Positions 43,874 through 52,739 of a DNA stretch of 64,000 bases are shown here, piece by piece. The position numbers and the translations under genes were made by a program. The first letter of the stretch is position 1; each line of letters begins with the position of its first letter. Below the pieces are notes generated by a model. It saw nothing but the letters and a program-made list of their open reading frames with translations. It was not told the origin of the DNA and searched no databases. The DNA comes from Streptomyces qaidamensis. Its GTDB lineage: Bacteria; Actinomycetota; Actinomycetes; Streptomycetales; Streptomycetaceae. Location: the NCBI RefSeq assembly GCF_001611795.1, contig NZ_CP015098.1:8246001-8310000 (forward strand). The letters run 5' to 3'.

Positions 43874-43902
43874 AAGCTAGCCTCACGCCCGAATAGTGTC
43901 AA
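43874..43902 (-). promoter_or_regulatory. Sigma-70-type promoter of the importer operon
   Basis: On the - strand, -35 TTGACA (43897-43902) and -10 TAGCTT (43874-43879) are separated by exactly 17 bases, about 46 bases before the start codon. A LacI-type operator overlaps the -35 and another covers the start site. Confidence 0.75.
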
Positions 43903-43919
43903 TACAAACGGTTAAACTT
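43900..43919. promoter_or_regulatory. LacI-type operator 2, importer promoter
   Basis: CAATACAAACGGTTAAACTT (+ strand) matches the shared motif, is centred on CG, and overlaps the -35 box of the importer promoter. The two operators are 57 bp apart. Confidence 0.7.
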
Positions 43920-44309
43920 TCGATTGCTTGCGCCTGTTGGCCGGCCCCGTACAGCAGCGCCGTGGCGGCGACCGATGTGATCCCGTTGCCGGCGGTGAAG
44001 TGACGGGAGGAGCTGCAGAGCAGCTCATCGCGCGGAACCGGGCGGAGAAGCGTGAGCAGGTGCCACGCTGTGTCGGCGGCTGTGGTGAGACTCGCGGCCG
44101 TCTTGACGTGCGCCAGGTCATCACAGATGCCCTCTACGAACGCGAAGCACGCCCCGGGTCGGCGATCAGGGCCCTCGCCGCGGCAACCTGAGGCCTATGG
44201 CGGCAAGGAGGTCGGGGAGCTCATCACCGATGGTGTGCAACCACCGGAACGCCGCCCGACCCCGGCACCGGCGCGCTGCTGACGGTCCACGGACCGCACG
44301 GCCCGGTCC
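43920..44309. other. Decayed coding sequence, not recognised
   Basis: The - strand holds an open stretch (about 44190-43915) reading FVEGICDDLAHVKTAASLTT and then HFTAGNGITSVAATALLYGAG. It looks like real protein sequence but has no start and runs into the importer promoter. Just before it is the foreign tail fused to the broken PL11. It is probably the C-terminal remnant of one or two lost genes; I cannot name the family. Confidence 0.35.
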
Positions 44310-45663
44310 GTGGTTCGGGTCGATGTCACCGGCCATGCCGCGCCCCACGTCCGCGACGGAGCCGTAGTGCTCCCAGATGAGCTCGCCGGTCGCGGCGTCG
44401 TGGTAGTACTCGTGCAGGCCGCTGGGGAGGTCCTGCTGCACGCCGTATCCCTCCAGGCCCGGTCGCGACGGGTCCATGTCGGCGATGTGGAAGCGGTCAC
44501 CGTGGACGATGCCCTGGCCTCCCATCGAGTAGAGCAGTGAACCGTCACCGTCCAGGACGAACCCGATCTCGGCGAACTCGTTGTCGCTGTCGCTGTCCAC
44601 GTCGAGGCAGCGGCTGTTGTGCCCGTCGGGGTGGTTCCGGTTGCGCAGCCACTTCCACTGCATGTCGACGTTGCTGCCGTCGAAGCTCCAGGCAGTGACC
44701 ATGAGGTTGAACCCGCCGTTGCCGACGCGGTTCTTCATGTAGCTGACCAGGCTCGGTGTTTCGCCGTCGAGATAGCAGGCGGCGAACCGGGCGTACATCG
44801 GGCCGTCCGAGATGTAGTCGGTCGGGACCGGGGCCGACGAGCGAAGTGCGCCGGTCTGGCCGTCGAGGATGGCGATGAACTGTTCGGTGTCGTTGTCGTG
44901 GCTGAAGGTGACGCCGTCGGCGATCCGCACGGCGACCTCGGAGCGGCCGTCGCTGTCGAAGTCGTAGACGGTGACGCCGTCGTTGTGTCCGATGTCGATC
45001 GTGGCCGATCCGCCCTCGATGTTGTTCTGATCGGTGCTGTTCGGCCCCATGTCGACCTCCCACAGGAAGTCGCCTTCGCTCGGCCTCGATGCTCTGCGGG
45101 GAGGTCTGGCGGTCGATCACGTAGTCGTACTCGCCGTCGCCGGTGAGGTCGCCGACCCACACGAACTGGATCCGGCCGCCGTCGCGCAGCGGGACGCGGA
45201 CCACCGGTTCGTCGACGGCATCGCCGTCCAAGGTGAATGCGCCACTGGGCTCGCCCTCTTTGCCGTCGACCACGGGCGTGACCCGGTAGCTGTTGGACTG
45301 CGAGAGGTCGGCACCGGAGTCGACGAAGTTGGTCCCATCGGTGAGGACGTCGTCGTTGTTTTGGGACCAGTCGCCGTTGCCGGTGGCGCGGTAGACGTTG
45401 AAGCCGATGTTCTCTGGGTCCAGGCCGAGCAGCCGCCAGGAGACCAGGACGTCGCTCTCGCCGGAGCGCACGGCCACCACGCCGCGCCCCAGGTTCTCCA
45501 TCGGACGCGCGGCCGCCGCGGTCGTGCCCTGAGCCGTACCGGTGCCGGGGGAGGCGGTGCCCAGCTGCGAGAGGCCGACGACGAGGATCATCGCCCCGGC
45601 CGCCGCCACCGCGGTGGAACCTGCCCGGCGTAACCCGCTCCGACGTCTGTGCCGGTGCTCCAT
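44310..45663 (-). pseudogene. PL11 rhamnogalacturonan lyase, frameshifted and 3'-truncated
   Basis: The start at 45663 gives a signal peptide and the PL11 opening (MENLGRGVVAVRSGESDVLV, then DPENIGFNVYRA) to VIDRQTSPQSIEA at about 45090. A short deletion then shifts the frame; the match resumes with GDFLWEVDMGPNSTDQNN and runs through AGDIDPNHGPG near 44310. The PL11 C-terminal third is missing and replaced by unrelated sequence to a stop at 44166. The gene once made an exported lyase that cuts the rhamnogalacturonan I backbone. The 3' loss is certain from the sequence; the frameshift could be an assembly error. Confidence 0.85.
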
Positions 45664-45702
45664 GGGAGGTCCTCGTGCTCGTATACGTGCGGAGTCTCAG
45701 CG

Positions 45703-45722
45703 CATGTTGAACCGTTTACACG
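45703..45722. promoter_or_regulatory. LacI-type operator, PL11 promoter
   Basis: CATGTTGAACCGTTTACACG lies just downstream of a - strand promoter (TTGACA 45753-45758, 17 bases, TTGCAT 45730-45735) for the PL11 gene. Confidence 0.75.
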
Positions 45723-45816
45723 GGGCGCGATGCAAGCACTGTGAGGAGGGCATGTCAAGAGCGGTGTGTTCCCGCCTCTCTCGTGCTTGACGTGTCACAT
45801 CGATCGGCTCATCATC

Positions 45817-45836
45817 GAGTTCAAACGGTTAACACG
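45817..45836. promoter_or_regulatory. LacI-type operator, repressor promoter
   Basis: GAGTTCAAACGGTTAACACG lies 33-52 bases before the repressor start, downstream of a -35-like TTGACG (45787-45792). It indicates autoregulation. Confidence 0.75.
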
Positions 45837-45869
45837 CTGAGGCAATAAAACGGGATGCAGGGAGGTCGG

Positions 45870-46955
45870 ATGCCGCGTCGGATCGCTTCCGGCGACGGAA
45901 AGCCCCGCCCTGCGACGATCAAGGACGTGGCCAGACATGCCGGCGTCTCGGTCGCCACCGTCTCGCGCATCCTCTCCGGTACGTACCCCAACGCCCCTGC
46001 CACGCGCAGCAAGGTCATGCGGGCCGTGCGCGAACTCGACTACGTGCCCAACGCCCACGCCCGGGGACTCGCGGGTGTGCGGCCCAAGAGCGTGGCCATC
46101 GTGGTCAATTCCGTCATCTCCCCGCACTACGCACATGTGGCGCAGGGGGTACACGAGGAGGCCGCGCGTGCGGGCCGGCTCTGCATTGTCGGCACCACCG
46201 GCGGAGATCTCGAACGCGAGCTGGCCGCGATCCAGTTGATGCGCGAAGAGCACGCCGAAGCGGTCATTCTCGTGGGAAACGTCAACCCCGACGAGGCCTA
46301 CCGCGAGCGCATGGCCGGCTATGCCCGCGCACTGGCCGCGGCCGGCTCGCAGCTGGTGCTGTGCGGCCGCCCGCCGCTGGGCCCCGACGTACCGGCCATC
46401 GTGGTCGAGTACGACAACACCGGGGGCGCGTTCGCCGCTACCAGCCACCTGCTCTCGGCGGGCCACAAGCGCATCCTGTTCCTCGGCCGGCGGTCCGGGT
46501 ACACGACGCCGGAGAGCCGGGTCGCCGGTTACCGTGCCGCCCTGGCCGCGCACGGCGTACCGCATGATCCCGGGCTGGAGGTCGACGGCGCGAGAATGGT
46601 GCGGCGCGAGGGCTACCGCATGATGCGCGAGCGACTCGACGCAGGGCCACGGGACTTCACCGCCGTCTTCGCCAGCAACGACCTGATCGCCGCGGGCGCG
46701 CGCGAGGCGCTGCGAGAGCGCGGGCTGCGCATTCCGGAGGATGTGTCGATGGTCGGATTCGACGACCTCCCCCCGGCCGCCGACATCGACCTCACCACCG
46801 TTTACATCCCGCACGAGGAGCTGGGGCGCACCGCCGTGCGGCTCGCGCTGAAGAGCGAGACACCCGGGGCCTCCGAGCACGTCCTGCTGGGCACGCACAT
46901 CGTCGTCCGCGACTCGGTCTGCCCCAACGTGGGCGAAGCCTCAGGCCCGGACTAG
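45870..46955 (+). CDS. LacI-family repressor of the polysaccharide locus
   Basis: 361 aa from the ATG at 45870, which has a GGAGG ribosome-binding site; an ATG at 45855 lies before it. The LacI helix-turn-helix is ATIKDVARHAGVSVATVSRI, with hinge NAHARGLAGVRPKS and a sugar-sensing domain (SVAIVVNSVISPHYAHVAQG to VSMVGFDDLPPAADIDLTTV). It is divergent from the PL11 gene with LacI-type operators on both sides, and the same operator occurs before PL9 and the importer. It is therefore the probable master repressor, relieved by an oligosaccharide from rhamnogalacturonan or galactan. Confidence 0.9.
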   Translation: MPRRIASGDGKPRPATIKDVARHAGVSVATVSRILSGTYPNAPATRSKVMRAVRELDYVPNAHARGLAGVRPKSVAIVVNSVISPHYAHVAQGVHEEAARAGRLCIVGTTGGDLERELAAIQLMREEHAEAVILVGNVNPDEAYRERMAGYARALAAAGSQLVLCGRPPLGPDVPAIVVEYDNTGGAFAATSHLLSAGHKRILFLGRRSGYTTPESRVAGYRAALAAHGVPHDPGLEVDGARMVRREGYRMMRERLDAGPRDFTAVFASNDLIAAGAREALRERGLRIPEDVSMVGFDDLPPAADIDLTTVYIPHEELGRTAVRLALKSETPGASEHVLLGTHIVVRDSVCPNVGEASGPD

Positions 46956-46968
46956 AAGGGTTCACCCG

Positions 46969-47165
46969 ATGAGCCGGCGTCCCACTGCCATGTTCGCCAT
47001 GGATGCACCGAATCTGCCGCAGCTCTTCCCGCCGGACCTGCTGGCCCGGCTGCGGGAGCTGCTCGACATCGACTCCGCGGGCGTAGTCACCGATTTCGGC
47101 GACCCCGCGCTGCGCTCCCGACTGACCCGAGTGGAGGTGCTGGTGACGGGCTGGGGATGCCCGCA
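46969..47165 (+). pseudogene. 2-hydroxyacid dehydrogenase, N-terminal remnant
   Basis: The frame reads AMFAMDAPNLPQLFPPDLLARLRELL, broken here as the start of a D-isomer 2-hydroxyacid dehydrogenase, up to EVLVTGWGCP, then loses similarity. About 60 of the usual 330 residues remain. The start is 13 bases after the LacI stop, so it was once co-transcribed with the repressor. Confidence 0.75.
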
Positions 47166-47965
47166 TCGGGTCCGCAGCGACGGGGCAGGAGATCCCACGC
47201 CACCACGGTGGCGTGGAGTTGGCCTCCCGCGCCCTGGAACGCCTTGACCGCGAAGTTCCAGACCGCCGCCCGGTCCCCGACCAGGTCGACGAAGTACGCA
47301 CCACCCCCGTGGATCACGGCCTGCCCGGACGCCCGGCCGTCGGGAGGCAGAACGACGGTCTCGTGCTGGGGGCGGGCAGCTGGGAAGGTGGTGTCACTTC
47401 CCGTGCCGGCCAGCAAGCCGCACCAGGCTCCCACATCCGGATCGCTGTAGTGCCAGCTGCCCCGGTAGTCCGCGTCGTTGGTGGCCGTGCCGCACAACTG
47501 GTAGTTGGCGAGCCAGAAGGCCCGCAGTTCGGCGGCCATACTGCGGCGGTAGTCTGCTGCACGGTCCCCGTGATCTGCACGTCCGCCTCAGGGAACCAGG
47601 TGTTGTCGATCCGCTCCCAAGTACGTCTGATCGCCTCGACAGCGAGCCTCTCCTCGAGGAAGGAGGCGAAGATGAAGGCGCCGTATGGGCGTCGGTCGGT
47701 GATCGTGCCCTTCAGAAGCTGGCCTCCCGGGTCGTGAAGGAACCGCTTGAGTTCCGATGCGTACCGCTGCCGTGCCGCCGCGTCCACGTTCGAGTCGTCG
47801 CGCAGCGCCTGGCGCGCGCCCCATTCCGCGGTGGCCTCCATCCACGCGAGCAGCTTCCGCACGTTCAGCACCGCATCGAAGTCGATGGTTGTACTGCATC
47901 ACGTGGAACAGCGAATGCCGGGCCAGGTAGGGGCTCGCACACTCCCGATGGGGGTTCCGATCCAC
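47166..47965 (-). pseudogene. Metalloprotease-like gene, multiply frameshifted
   Basis: Three frames in turn give YLARHSLFHVMQYNH, then LNVRKLLAWMEATAEWGARQ and GAFIFASFLEERLAVEAIRR, then FWLANYQLCGTATNDADYRG and VVAWDLL. The HSLFHVMQ and WMEATAEW pair resembles the HExxH-like site and distal Glu of secreted putative metalloproteases. Here His replaces the normal Glu region (HSLFH rather than HEFFH), and two frameshifts break it. Its start is lost at the mobile-element border, and its 3' end abuts the hydroxyacid dehydrogenase remnant. Confidence 0.6.
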
Positions 47966-48030
47966 TCTCTGTGGAGCCGTGACTGGGCGTCACGGGTGCC
48001 TGGAAGGAAGGGTGTTGGTGTGACTTCAGC

Positions 48031-48465
48031 GTGCTCTGGGCCGCCTTCTCCCATCTGTCGACGCTGACGGTGGAGGAGGTTGTGGTGGACGAGGGCGTGA
48101 TGACCTTTTCGGCGCGTACCGCGATGCGGCAGGCCGTTTGTCCGGGGTGCGGGACGGTGTCGGGGCGTGTCCACGGCGGGTACCGGCGGCGCTTGGCGGA
48201 CGTGGCGGTGTCCGGGCACCGGACCGTGATCGACCTGCTGGTGAGCCGGTTCATATGCCCAGCCCGGGACTGTGACCGCTGGACCTTCTCGAGCAGGTCG
48301 ACGGGCTCACCGAGCGGTTCGCCCGGCGCACGGCTTCGCTGCACCGGGCGCTGGAGAAGATCGCGCTGGTCCTCGGGCGCCCGGCGGCCCGGCTGGCGAC
48401 TGCGGGGGAGATGGGCTCGCCGAACAGGAAAGAGGCGGATACGGGGACGTTGCCCGGCGAGGAAA
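48031..48465 (+). pseudogene. ISL3-type transposase, N-terminal remnant
   Basis: The frame opens LSTLTVEEVVVDEGVMTF and carries the ISL3 zinc-finger region CPGCGTVSGRVHGGYRRRLA and CPARDCDRWTF. It then shifts frame near 48290 and resumes EQVDGLTERFARRTASLHRA to about 48420. The DDE catalytic domain is absent. Just beyond is repeat copy B. Confidence 0.75.
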
Positions 48466-48474
48466 CCTCAGCTT

Positions 48475-48615
48475 CGTCTGCTGGTGGTAAACGGCTCAGA
48501 TGCAGTTTGACCAGCGAAAACAGCTCCGATCGCCACAAGCTGCGGACGGCTGGCCCGGGTATGGTCCGGATCTTGGTTCGAAGGTTCGTGGTGATGAGCG
48601 CTGCTCGCATGTTGC
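48475..48615. repeat. Diverged repeat copy B
   Basis: CTTCGTCTGCTGGTGG and, about 80 bases on, GGTCCGGATCTTGGT match the blocks at 17249-17395 in order and spacing. It joins the end of the ISL3 remnant to the tail of the HTH protein. Confidence 0.5.
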
Positions 48616-49058
48616 GCTGGTACGACGATGACGGCCTCGGCACTGCTTCGAGACGCGACGGCGGTCGTCCCCGGCCTGCGCGACCGTACTCTGGGCGACG
48701 ACGAACGCGCCAAGGCCAGGGTGTAGACGTGGTCCTCCTGGTGCGCGAAGTTGCCCGGGTAGCGCTTGGCGTGGAAGGCGTGCAGCTGGTTGATGCCTTC
48801 CACAGACTTCTGCGTCTTGGGGTGGTGGGGGCCGTAGTGCCACCACACGAGGTTGTTGCGGATGGTGCACACCAGGGGCGGCCGTTCGTTCTGAGCACAG
48901 ACGTCTTTGAGAATGCTGATCCCTCGGCGGGTCTGCCGGCGGCTGAGTCCGCATACTGCGGCGAGTTCGAGAAGGGGCATGCCAAGGGGCGCGGTTTGGA
49001 GCAGAGCGGTGCGGACGAGGGCGGCGTGGCGCTCCGCGGTCGGGGAGCGCTTGTCCAC
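48616..49058 (-). pseudogene. HTH protein of a mobile element, 3'-truncated
   Basis: The start at 49058 gives ERHAALVRTALLQTAPLGMP and LLELAAVCGLSRRQTRRGIS, a helix-turn-helix, then NNLVWWHYGPHHPKTQKSVE. It loosely resembles RacP-type proteins of actinobacterial conjugative elements. After about residue 115 the frame stays open but enters repeat copy B and low-complexity sequence, so the natural C-terminus is probably lost. Confidence 0.5.
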
Positions 49059-49060
49059 TG

Positions 49061-49215
49061 CTATTCACCCCGCAGGAGGCGGGTGAGTTCGTCGTCCATG
49101 TCGACCTCGCCGGTGTCGACGGCGGTTCTCGATCCGGTCGAGGGTCGCGCGGACGCGGGCGACGTTCTCGTGGACGATCCTCGGCGGCACCGTCTGGACC
49201 ACCGACCCCGGCGGA
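49061..49215 (-). pseudogene. Small ORF upstream of the HTH gene, frameshifted
   Basis: PPRIVHENVARVRATLDRIE in one frame continues as TAVDTGEVDMDDELTRLLRG in another, ending just before the HTH start. Together they would be a protein of about 46 aa belonging to the same lost element. Confidence 0.35.
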
Positions 49216-49301
49216 CATCATCTCGGTCTGGCCTCGCGCCGCTGGTACCACCACAGACGTCAGGCCCGGAGCGATGCTCCAGGCCCTTCGTCGTCGTGGG
49301 A

Positions 49302-50087
49302 CTACGCGTCGCGCTTCTTGAACTGGATCCAGGCGGCACCGATGATCAGGGCTGCGAAGGCCGCGAACACGCCACCCGAGGCCCAGCGGTCGAAGAAGTC
49401 GATGTCCGGAGCTGCGGGACCGAAGTTCGCCGGGCTGGTCAACATCAGCTCCTCGCCGGCGGTGAACGGCAGGAACTTCACGGCCGGCGCCAGCCATTGC
49501 AGGGCCGGGACCATGGTGAGCCCGACGATCAGGGTCTCGATGATCAGCGGCATCAGGAAGATGACCACCAGTGCCGAGGGCACGCCGCGGAACAGCAATC
49601 CCAGGCCGAGCCCGGTCAGTGCGTAGACGAGGTTGTAGGCCAGGTATCCCAGCAGCGCCGAGCGTACGGGGTCGTCGAACAGACCCGGGACCTCGCCCCA
49701 GAACACGAGTACCAGGGTTGCGTTGATCGCTATCGACACCAGCGTGGCCACGGCGGTCAGCGCCGTGACGGTCAGGATCTTCGCCAGGAGCAGGCGCGAG
49801 CGCTGCGGAAGCGCGGTCAGGGTCGGCTGGATCGTGCCGTGCCGGTACTCGTGGCCGGTCGCGAAGATACCGACCACGGCCATGAACACCGCCAGGAACG
49901 GGATCACGAAACTCGCCCCGCCGTTGACACTGAGGTTCACGGCGTCGGCATGGAGCGGCTCGTCGCTGGCGCCGAGGCCAAGGACCAGCGGGATCACGGC
50001 GGAGGCCACCAGACCGGAGCAGACCATCCAGTAGGTCGAGCGGAGCGTGCGCAGCCGCGTCCATTCGAATCTGAGCGCATCAAGCAT
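49302..50087 (-). CDS. ABC-2-type transporter permease
   Basis: 261 aa from the ATG at 50087, overlapping the ATPase stop by 8 bases. Six membrane helices follow the start LRFEWTRLRTLRSTYWM, ending with FKKRDA, a common ending of actinobacterial drug-export permeases. It forms the membrane part of an exporter with the upstream ATPase. The substrate is unknown; antibiotic or peptide export is usual. Confidence 0.92.
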   Translation of the reverse strand: MLDALRFEWTRLRTLRSTYWMVCSGLVASAVIPLVLGLGASDEPLHADAVNLSVNGGASFVIPFLAVFMAVVGIFATGHEYRHGTIQPTLTALPQRSRLLLAKILTVTALTAVATLVSIAINATLVLVFWGEVPGLFDDPVRSALLGYLAYNLVYALTGLGLGLLFRGVPSALVVIFLMPLIIETLIVGLTMVPALQWLAPAVKFLPFTAGEELMLTSPANFGPAAPDIDFFDRWASGGVFAAFAALIIGAAWIQFKKRDA

Positions 50088-51024
50088 TCTGGGCACCTTC
50101 GGGGGTCTGAGCGGTCTGGATGGGCTTTTCGGCGACGAACTGCTCCGCGGCGCCGGTGGCGGACATGAAGGCCTCCTCGAGCGAGGCCGAGCGGCTGGAG
50201 AGCTCCGTGAGCTCGATGCCCTCGGTGAAGGCAAGGTGCCCGACCATGCCGATCTCCACTTCCGAGACGACCAGTTCGCCGTCGTCGCCCTTGGTGACGC
50301 TCGCGCCCTTGGCTTCGAGGGCGGGGACGAAGGCGTCGGCAAAGGGGCTGCGCACGATCACCGTGGACGTGGTGAACTCGCGGACGAACTGGTCGACGTC
50401 GCCGTTGAAGATCATGTGACCGCGGCCGATGACGACCAGCTCGTCGGCCATCAGCTGCATCTCCGAGAGCAGGTGGCTGGAGACGAAGATGGTGCGGCCC
50501 TCGGCGGCCAGGCTCTTGAGCAGATCGCGCATCCAGTGGATGCCGTGCGGGTCGAGGCCGTTGGTCGGCTCGTCCAGCATCAGCGTGTGCGGGTCGCCCA
50601 GCAGCGCCTGCGCCAGGCCGAGGCGTTGTGACATGCCCAGCGAGTAGCCCTTGGGTTTCTTGCGCTTGGCCGAGCCGAGCCCGACCAGGTCCAGGACCCG
50701 GTCGATCCTGGCGTTGGCGATGCCGTTGGCGGAGGCGAGCATCTTCAGGTGGTTGCGGGCCGAGCGGGTGGGGTGGAACTGCTTGGCCTCCAGCAGGGTG
50801 CCGACGTGGTTCATCGGCCGACGGATCGAGGCGAACCGCTCACCGTCGAACAGGGTCTCGCCCCCGCCGTGGTCGAGGCCGAGCATCAGCCGCATGGTGG
50901 TGGACTTCCCCGAGCCATTGGGACCGAGGAAGCCCGTGACCACCCCTGGCCGGACCTCGAAGGACAGATCGTCCACCGCGACCGTCTTCTCGTATCTCTT
51001 ATGCAGGCCTTTCGCGGAGATCAT
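50080..51024 (-). CDS. ABC transporter ATP-binding protein
   Basis: 314 aa from the ATG at 51024; an ATG at 51072 would add 16 residues. Walker A is GPNGSGKST, the signature is YSLGMSQRLGLAQALLG (LGMSQ in place of LSGGQ, as in DrrA-like exporters), Walker B is LMLDEPTNGLDP, and the H-loop is SSHLLSE. It powers the permease encoded next. The two-component system downstream of its promoter may control it. Confidence 0.92.
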   Translation of the reverse strand: MISAKGLHKRYEKTVAVDDLSFEVRPGVVTGFLGPNGSGKSTTMRLMLGLDHGGGETLFDGERFASIRRPMNHVGTLLEAKQFHPTRSARNHLKMLASANGIANARIDRVLDLVGLGSAKRKKPKGYSLGMSQRLGLAQALLGDPHTLMLDEPTNGLDPHGIHWMRDLLKSLAAEGRTIFVSSHLLSEMQLMADELVVIGRGHMIFNGDVDQFVREFTTSTVIVRSPFADAFVPALEAKGASVTKGDDGELVVSEVEIGMVGHLAFTEGIELTELSSRSASLEEAFMSATGAAEQFVAEKPIQTAQTPEGAQNA

Positions 51025-51485
51025 GGTGTTCCTATCTGAAGAATTTGAACGAGTGAAGGCGTTCGTCGTCATGTGGCCGGCTCGGCCGGTGGTCGGCCCG
51101 GGACCTTCGGGAAGGCACCTGCCAGAGCCCCGATCCAGCCCCCGGTGCGCCACGCCGCCCGGCGCGCTCGTGACCGGCAGCAACAACCTAGGAGTCGAGC
51201 CAGGGGAGCAGACATCCCGCGCGCACACCAGTGCGGGATGGTGCAGGCACCACCGTCGGCCGAGGACTGTCAGGCTCGCACCGGTAGGTGGGCTTCAACG
51301 GCACAACGAAGAGCGCTGGATCGCCTTCACCTCATGCGATCCCCACCGATGCCGGAGCCGCGGTGACGGGCCGGCCCCGGCCACGTCACCGGTACCGCGC
51401 CGTTGCCAGAGGTAGCGCCGGCCCCACCCCGAACCGGCATGCTTGTCGGATCATCCGCCGACAACCCACCGCCTAATATGCGGGC
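51025..51485. other. Divergent intergenic region
   Basis: This 461-base region lies between the ABC exporter and the sensor kinase. No gene or family motif is seen. It should contain the promoters of both operons. Confidence 0.4.
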
Positions 51486-52739
51486 ATGCCCCCGAAAGCG
51501 CGCCGAGTCGGCGCCTTCACCCTCTACTCGCTGTCCACCTTCCCCTTGGCCTTGATCAGCGTGACCCTGATCATCCCCGTCCTGGGACTCGGCGTGGTCA
51601 CGTCGGTCATCGGCATCGGACTGCCGGTCCTGGCGCTCGCCCTGCGGATCGCACGCGGATTCGCCGAGGTCGAGCGCCGCGCCCTGCCGGAAGTCCTGGG
51701 CCATTCCGTGGCTCGGCCGATGTACAACAAGCCTGCCGCGGGATCCGGTGTCTTCCGGCGAAGCATCACCCCGCTTTTCGGCGGCCAGTACTGGCTGGAC
51801 CTCCTGTACGGAATCGTGATCCTTCCCGTATCCGTGATCATGTTCGCGATCACCGCGGTGTGGTGGTGGGTGACGCTGTCCACGCTCACCTGGCCGCTGT
51901 ACGGATGGATCATCCACGAGGCGGTGGGCCTCGAGAACCTGCAGAAGCTTCCCAAGCTGGTCGGGGTGGAGAACTACCTGTTTGCGTCAGCGTTCTACGT
52001 GACGATCGGCGTGCTGTTCGCCCTCGCGCTGCCGTTCGTCGTGCGCGGCGCCGCCCTGGCAAGGGCGAACCTGGGGCGCGTCCTGCTGACGGCGGTCGGC
52101 GAGTTGCACGAGCGTATCGCTGACCTGTCCGAGGGGCGGGCCGCCGCCGCCTCGGCCGAGGCGGGCGCGATGCGGCGCCTGGAGCGCGATATCCACGACG
52201 GGCCCCAGCAGCGGCTCGTGCACCTGGCCATGGAGCTGTCGCGGGCGCAGCGCCAGCTCGCCAAGGACCCGAACGCGGCACAGGCCACCATCACGGGCGC
52301 CATTTCCGAGACTCGGGAGACCCTGGAGGAGCTACGCACGCTGTCGCGCGGGATCGCGCCCCCGGTGCTCACCGACCGCGGGTTGGCCCAGGCCCTGGCG
52401 TCCCTGGCGGCCCGCAGCCCGGTGCCGGTGGAGCTGGACGCCCCGGTCCCGGACCGCTTCTCCGCCGCGGTGGAGAACACCGTGTACTTCGTGGCCGCCG
52501 AAGCCTTGACCAACGTCGCCAAGCACAGCCGCGCCGACTCCGCGCGCCTCACCCTGTCCCGGACCGCGAACCGGCTGATCCTGACCCTGTCCGACAATGG
52601 CATCGGCGGCGCCCACCTGGCCAAGGGGCACGGCCTCACGGGGCTGGCCGACCGCGCCAGGTCGGTCGAGGGCGATTTCGTGGTGCACTCCCCCGAGGGA
52701 GGCCCGACGGTGGTGGTGATGGAGGTCCCGTGCGGGTAG
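51486..52739 (+). CDS. Sensor histidine kinase, NarL/DesK type
   Basis: 417 aa. The N-terminal half is a putative membrane sensor with four helices (residues 10-55, 105-150 and 165-195). The HisKA_3 dimer domain has the phospho-acceptor His in LERDIHDGPQQRLV. The ATPase N-box is AAEALTNVAKHS and the G-box is DNGIGGAHLAKGHGL. Its stop overlaps the response regulator start by 10 bases. It may sense envelope stress or a drug and control the divergent ABC exporter. Confidence 0.93.
   Translation: MPPKARRVGAFTLYSLSTFPLALISVTLIIPVLGLGVVTSVIGIGLPVLALALRIARGFAEVERRALPEVLGHSVARPMYNKPAAGSGVFRRSITPLFGGQYWLDLLYGIVILPVSVIMFAITAVWWWVTLSTLTWPLYGWIIHEAVGLENLQKLPKLVGVENYLFASAFYVTIGVLFALALPFVVRGAALARANLGRVLLTAVGELHERIADLSEGRAAAASAEAGAMRRLERDIHDGPQQRLVHLAMELSRAQRQLAKDPNAAQATITGAISETRETLEELRTLSRGIAPPVLTDRGLAQALASLAARSPVPVELDAPVPDRFSAAVENTVYFVAAEALTNVAKHSRADSARLTLSRTANRLILTLSDNGIGGAHLAKGHGLTGLADRARSVEGDFVVHSPEGGPTVVVMEVPCG

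Noticed and set aside
48411..50168. 585-codon + strand frame
   Set aside because: It overlaps the ABC permease and the IS remnant; its first 40 residues are the third-frame piece of the transposase, and the rest is Arg/Gly/Asp-rich shadow.
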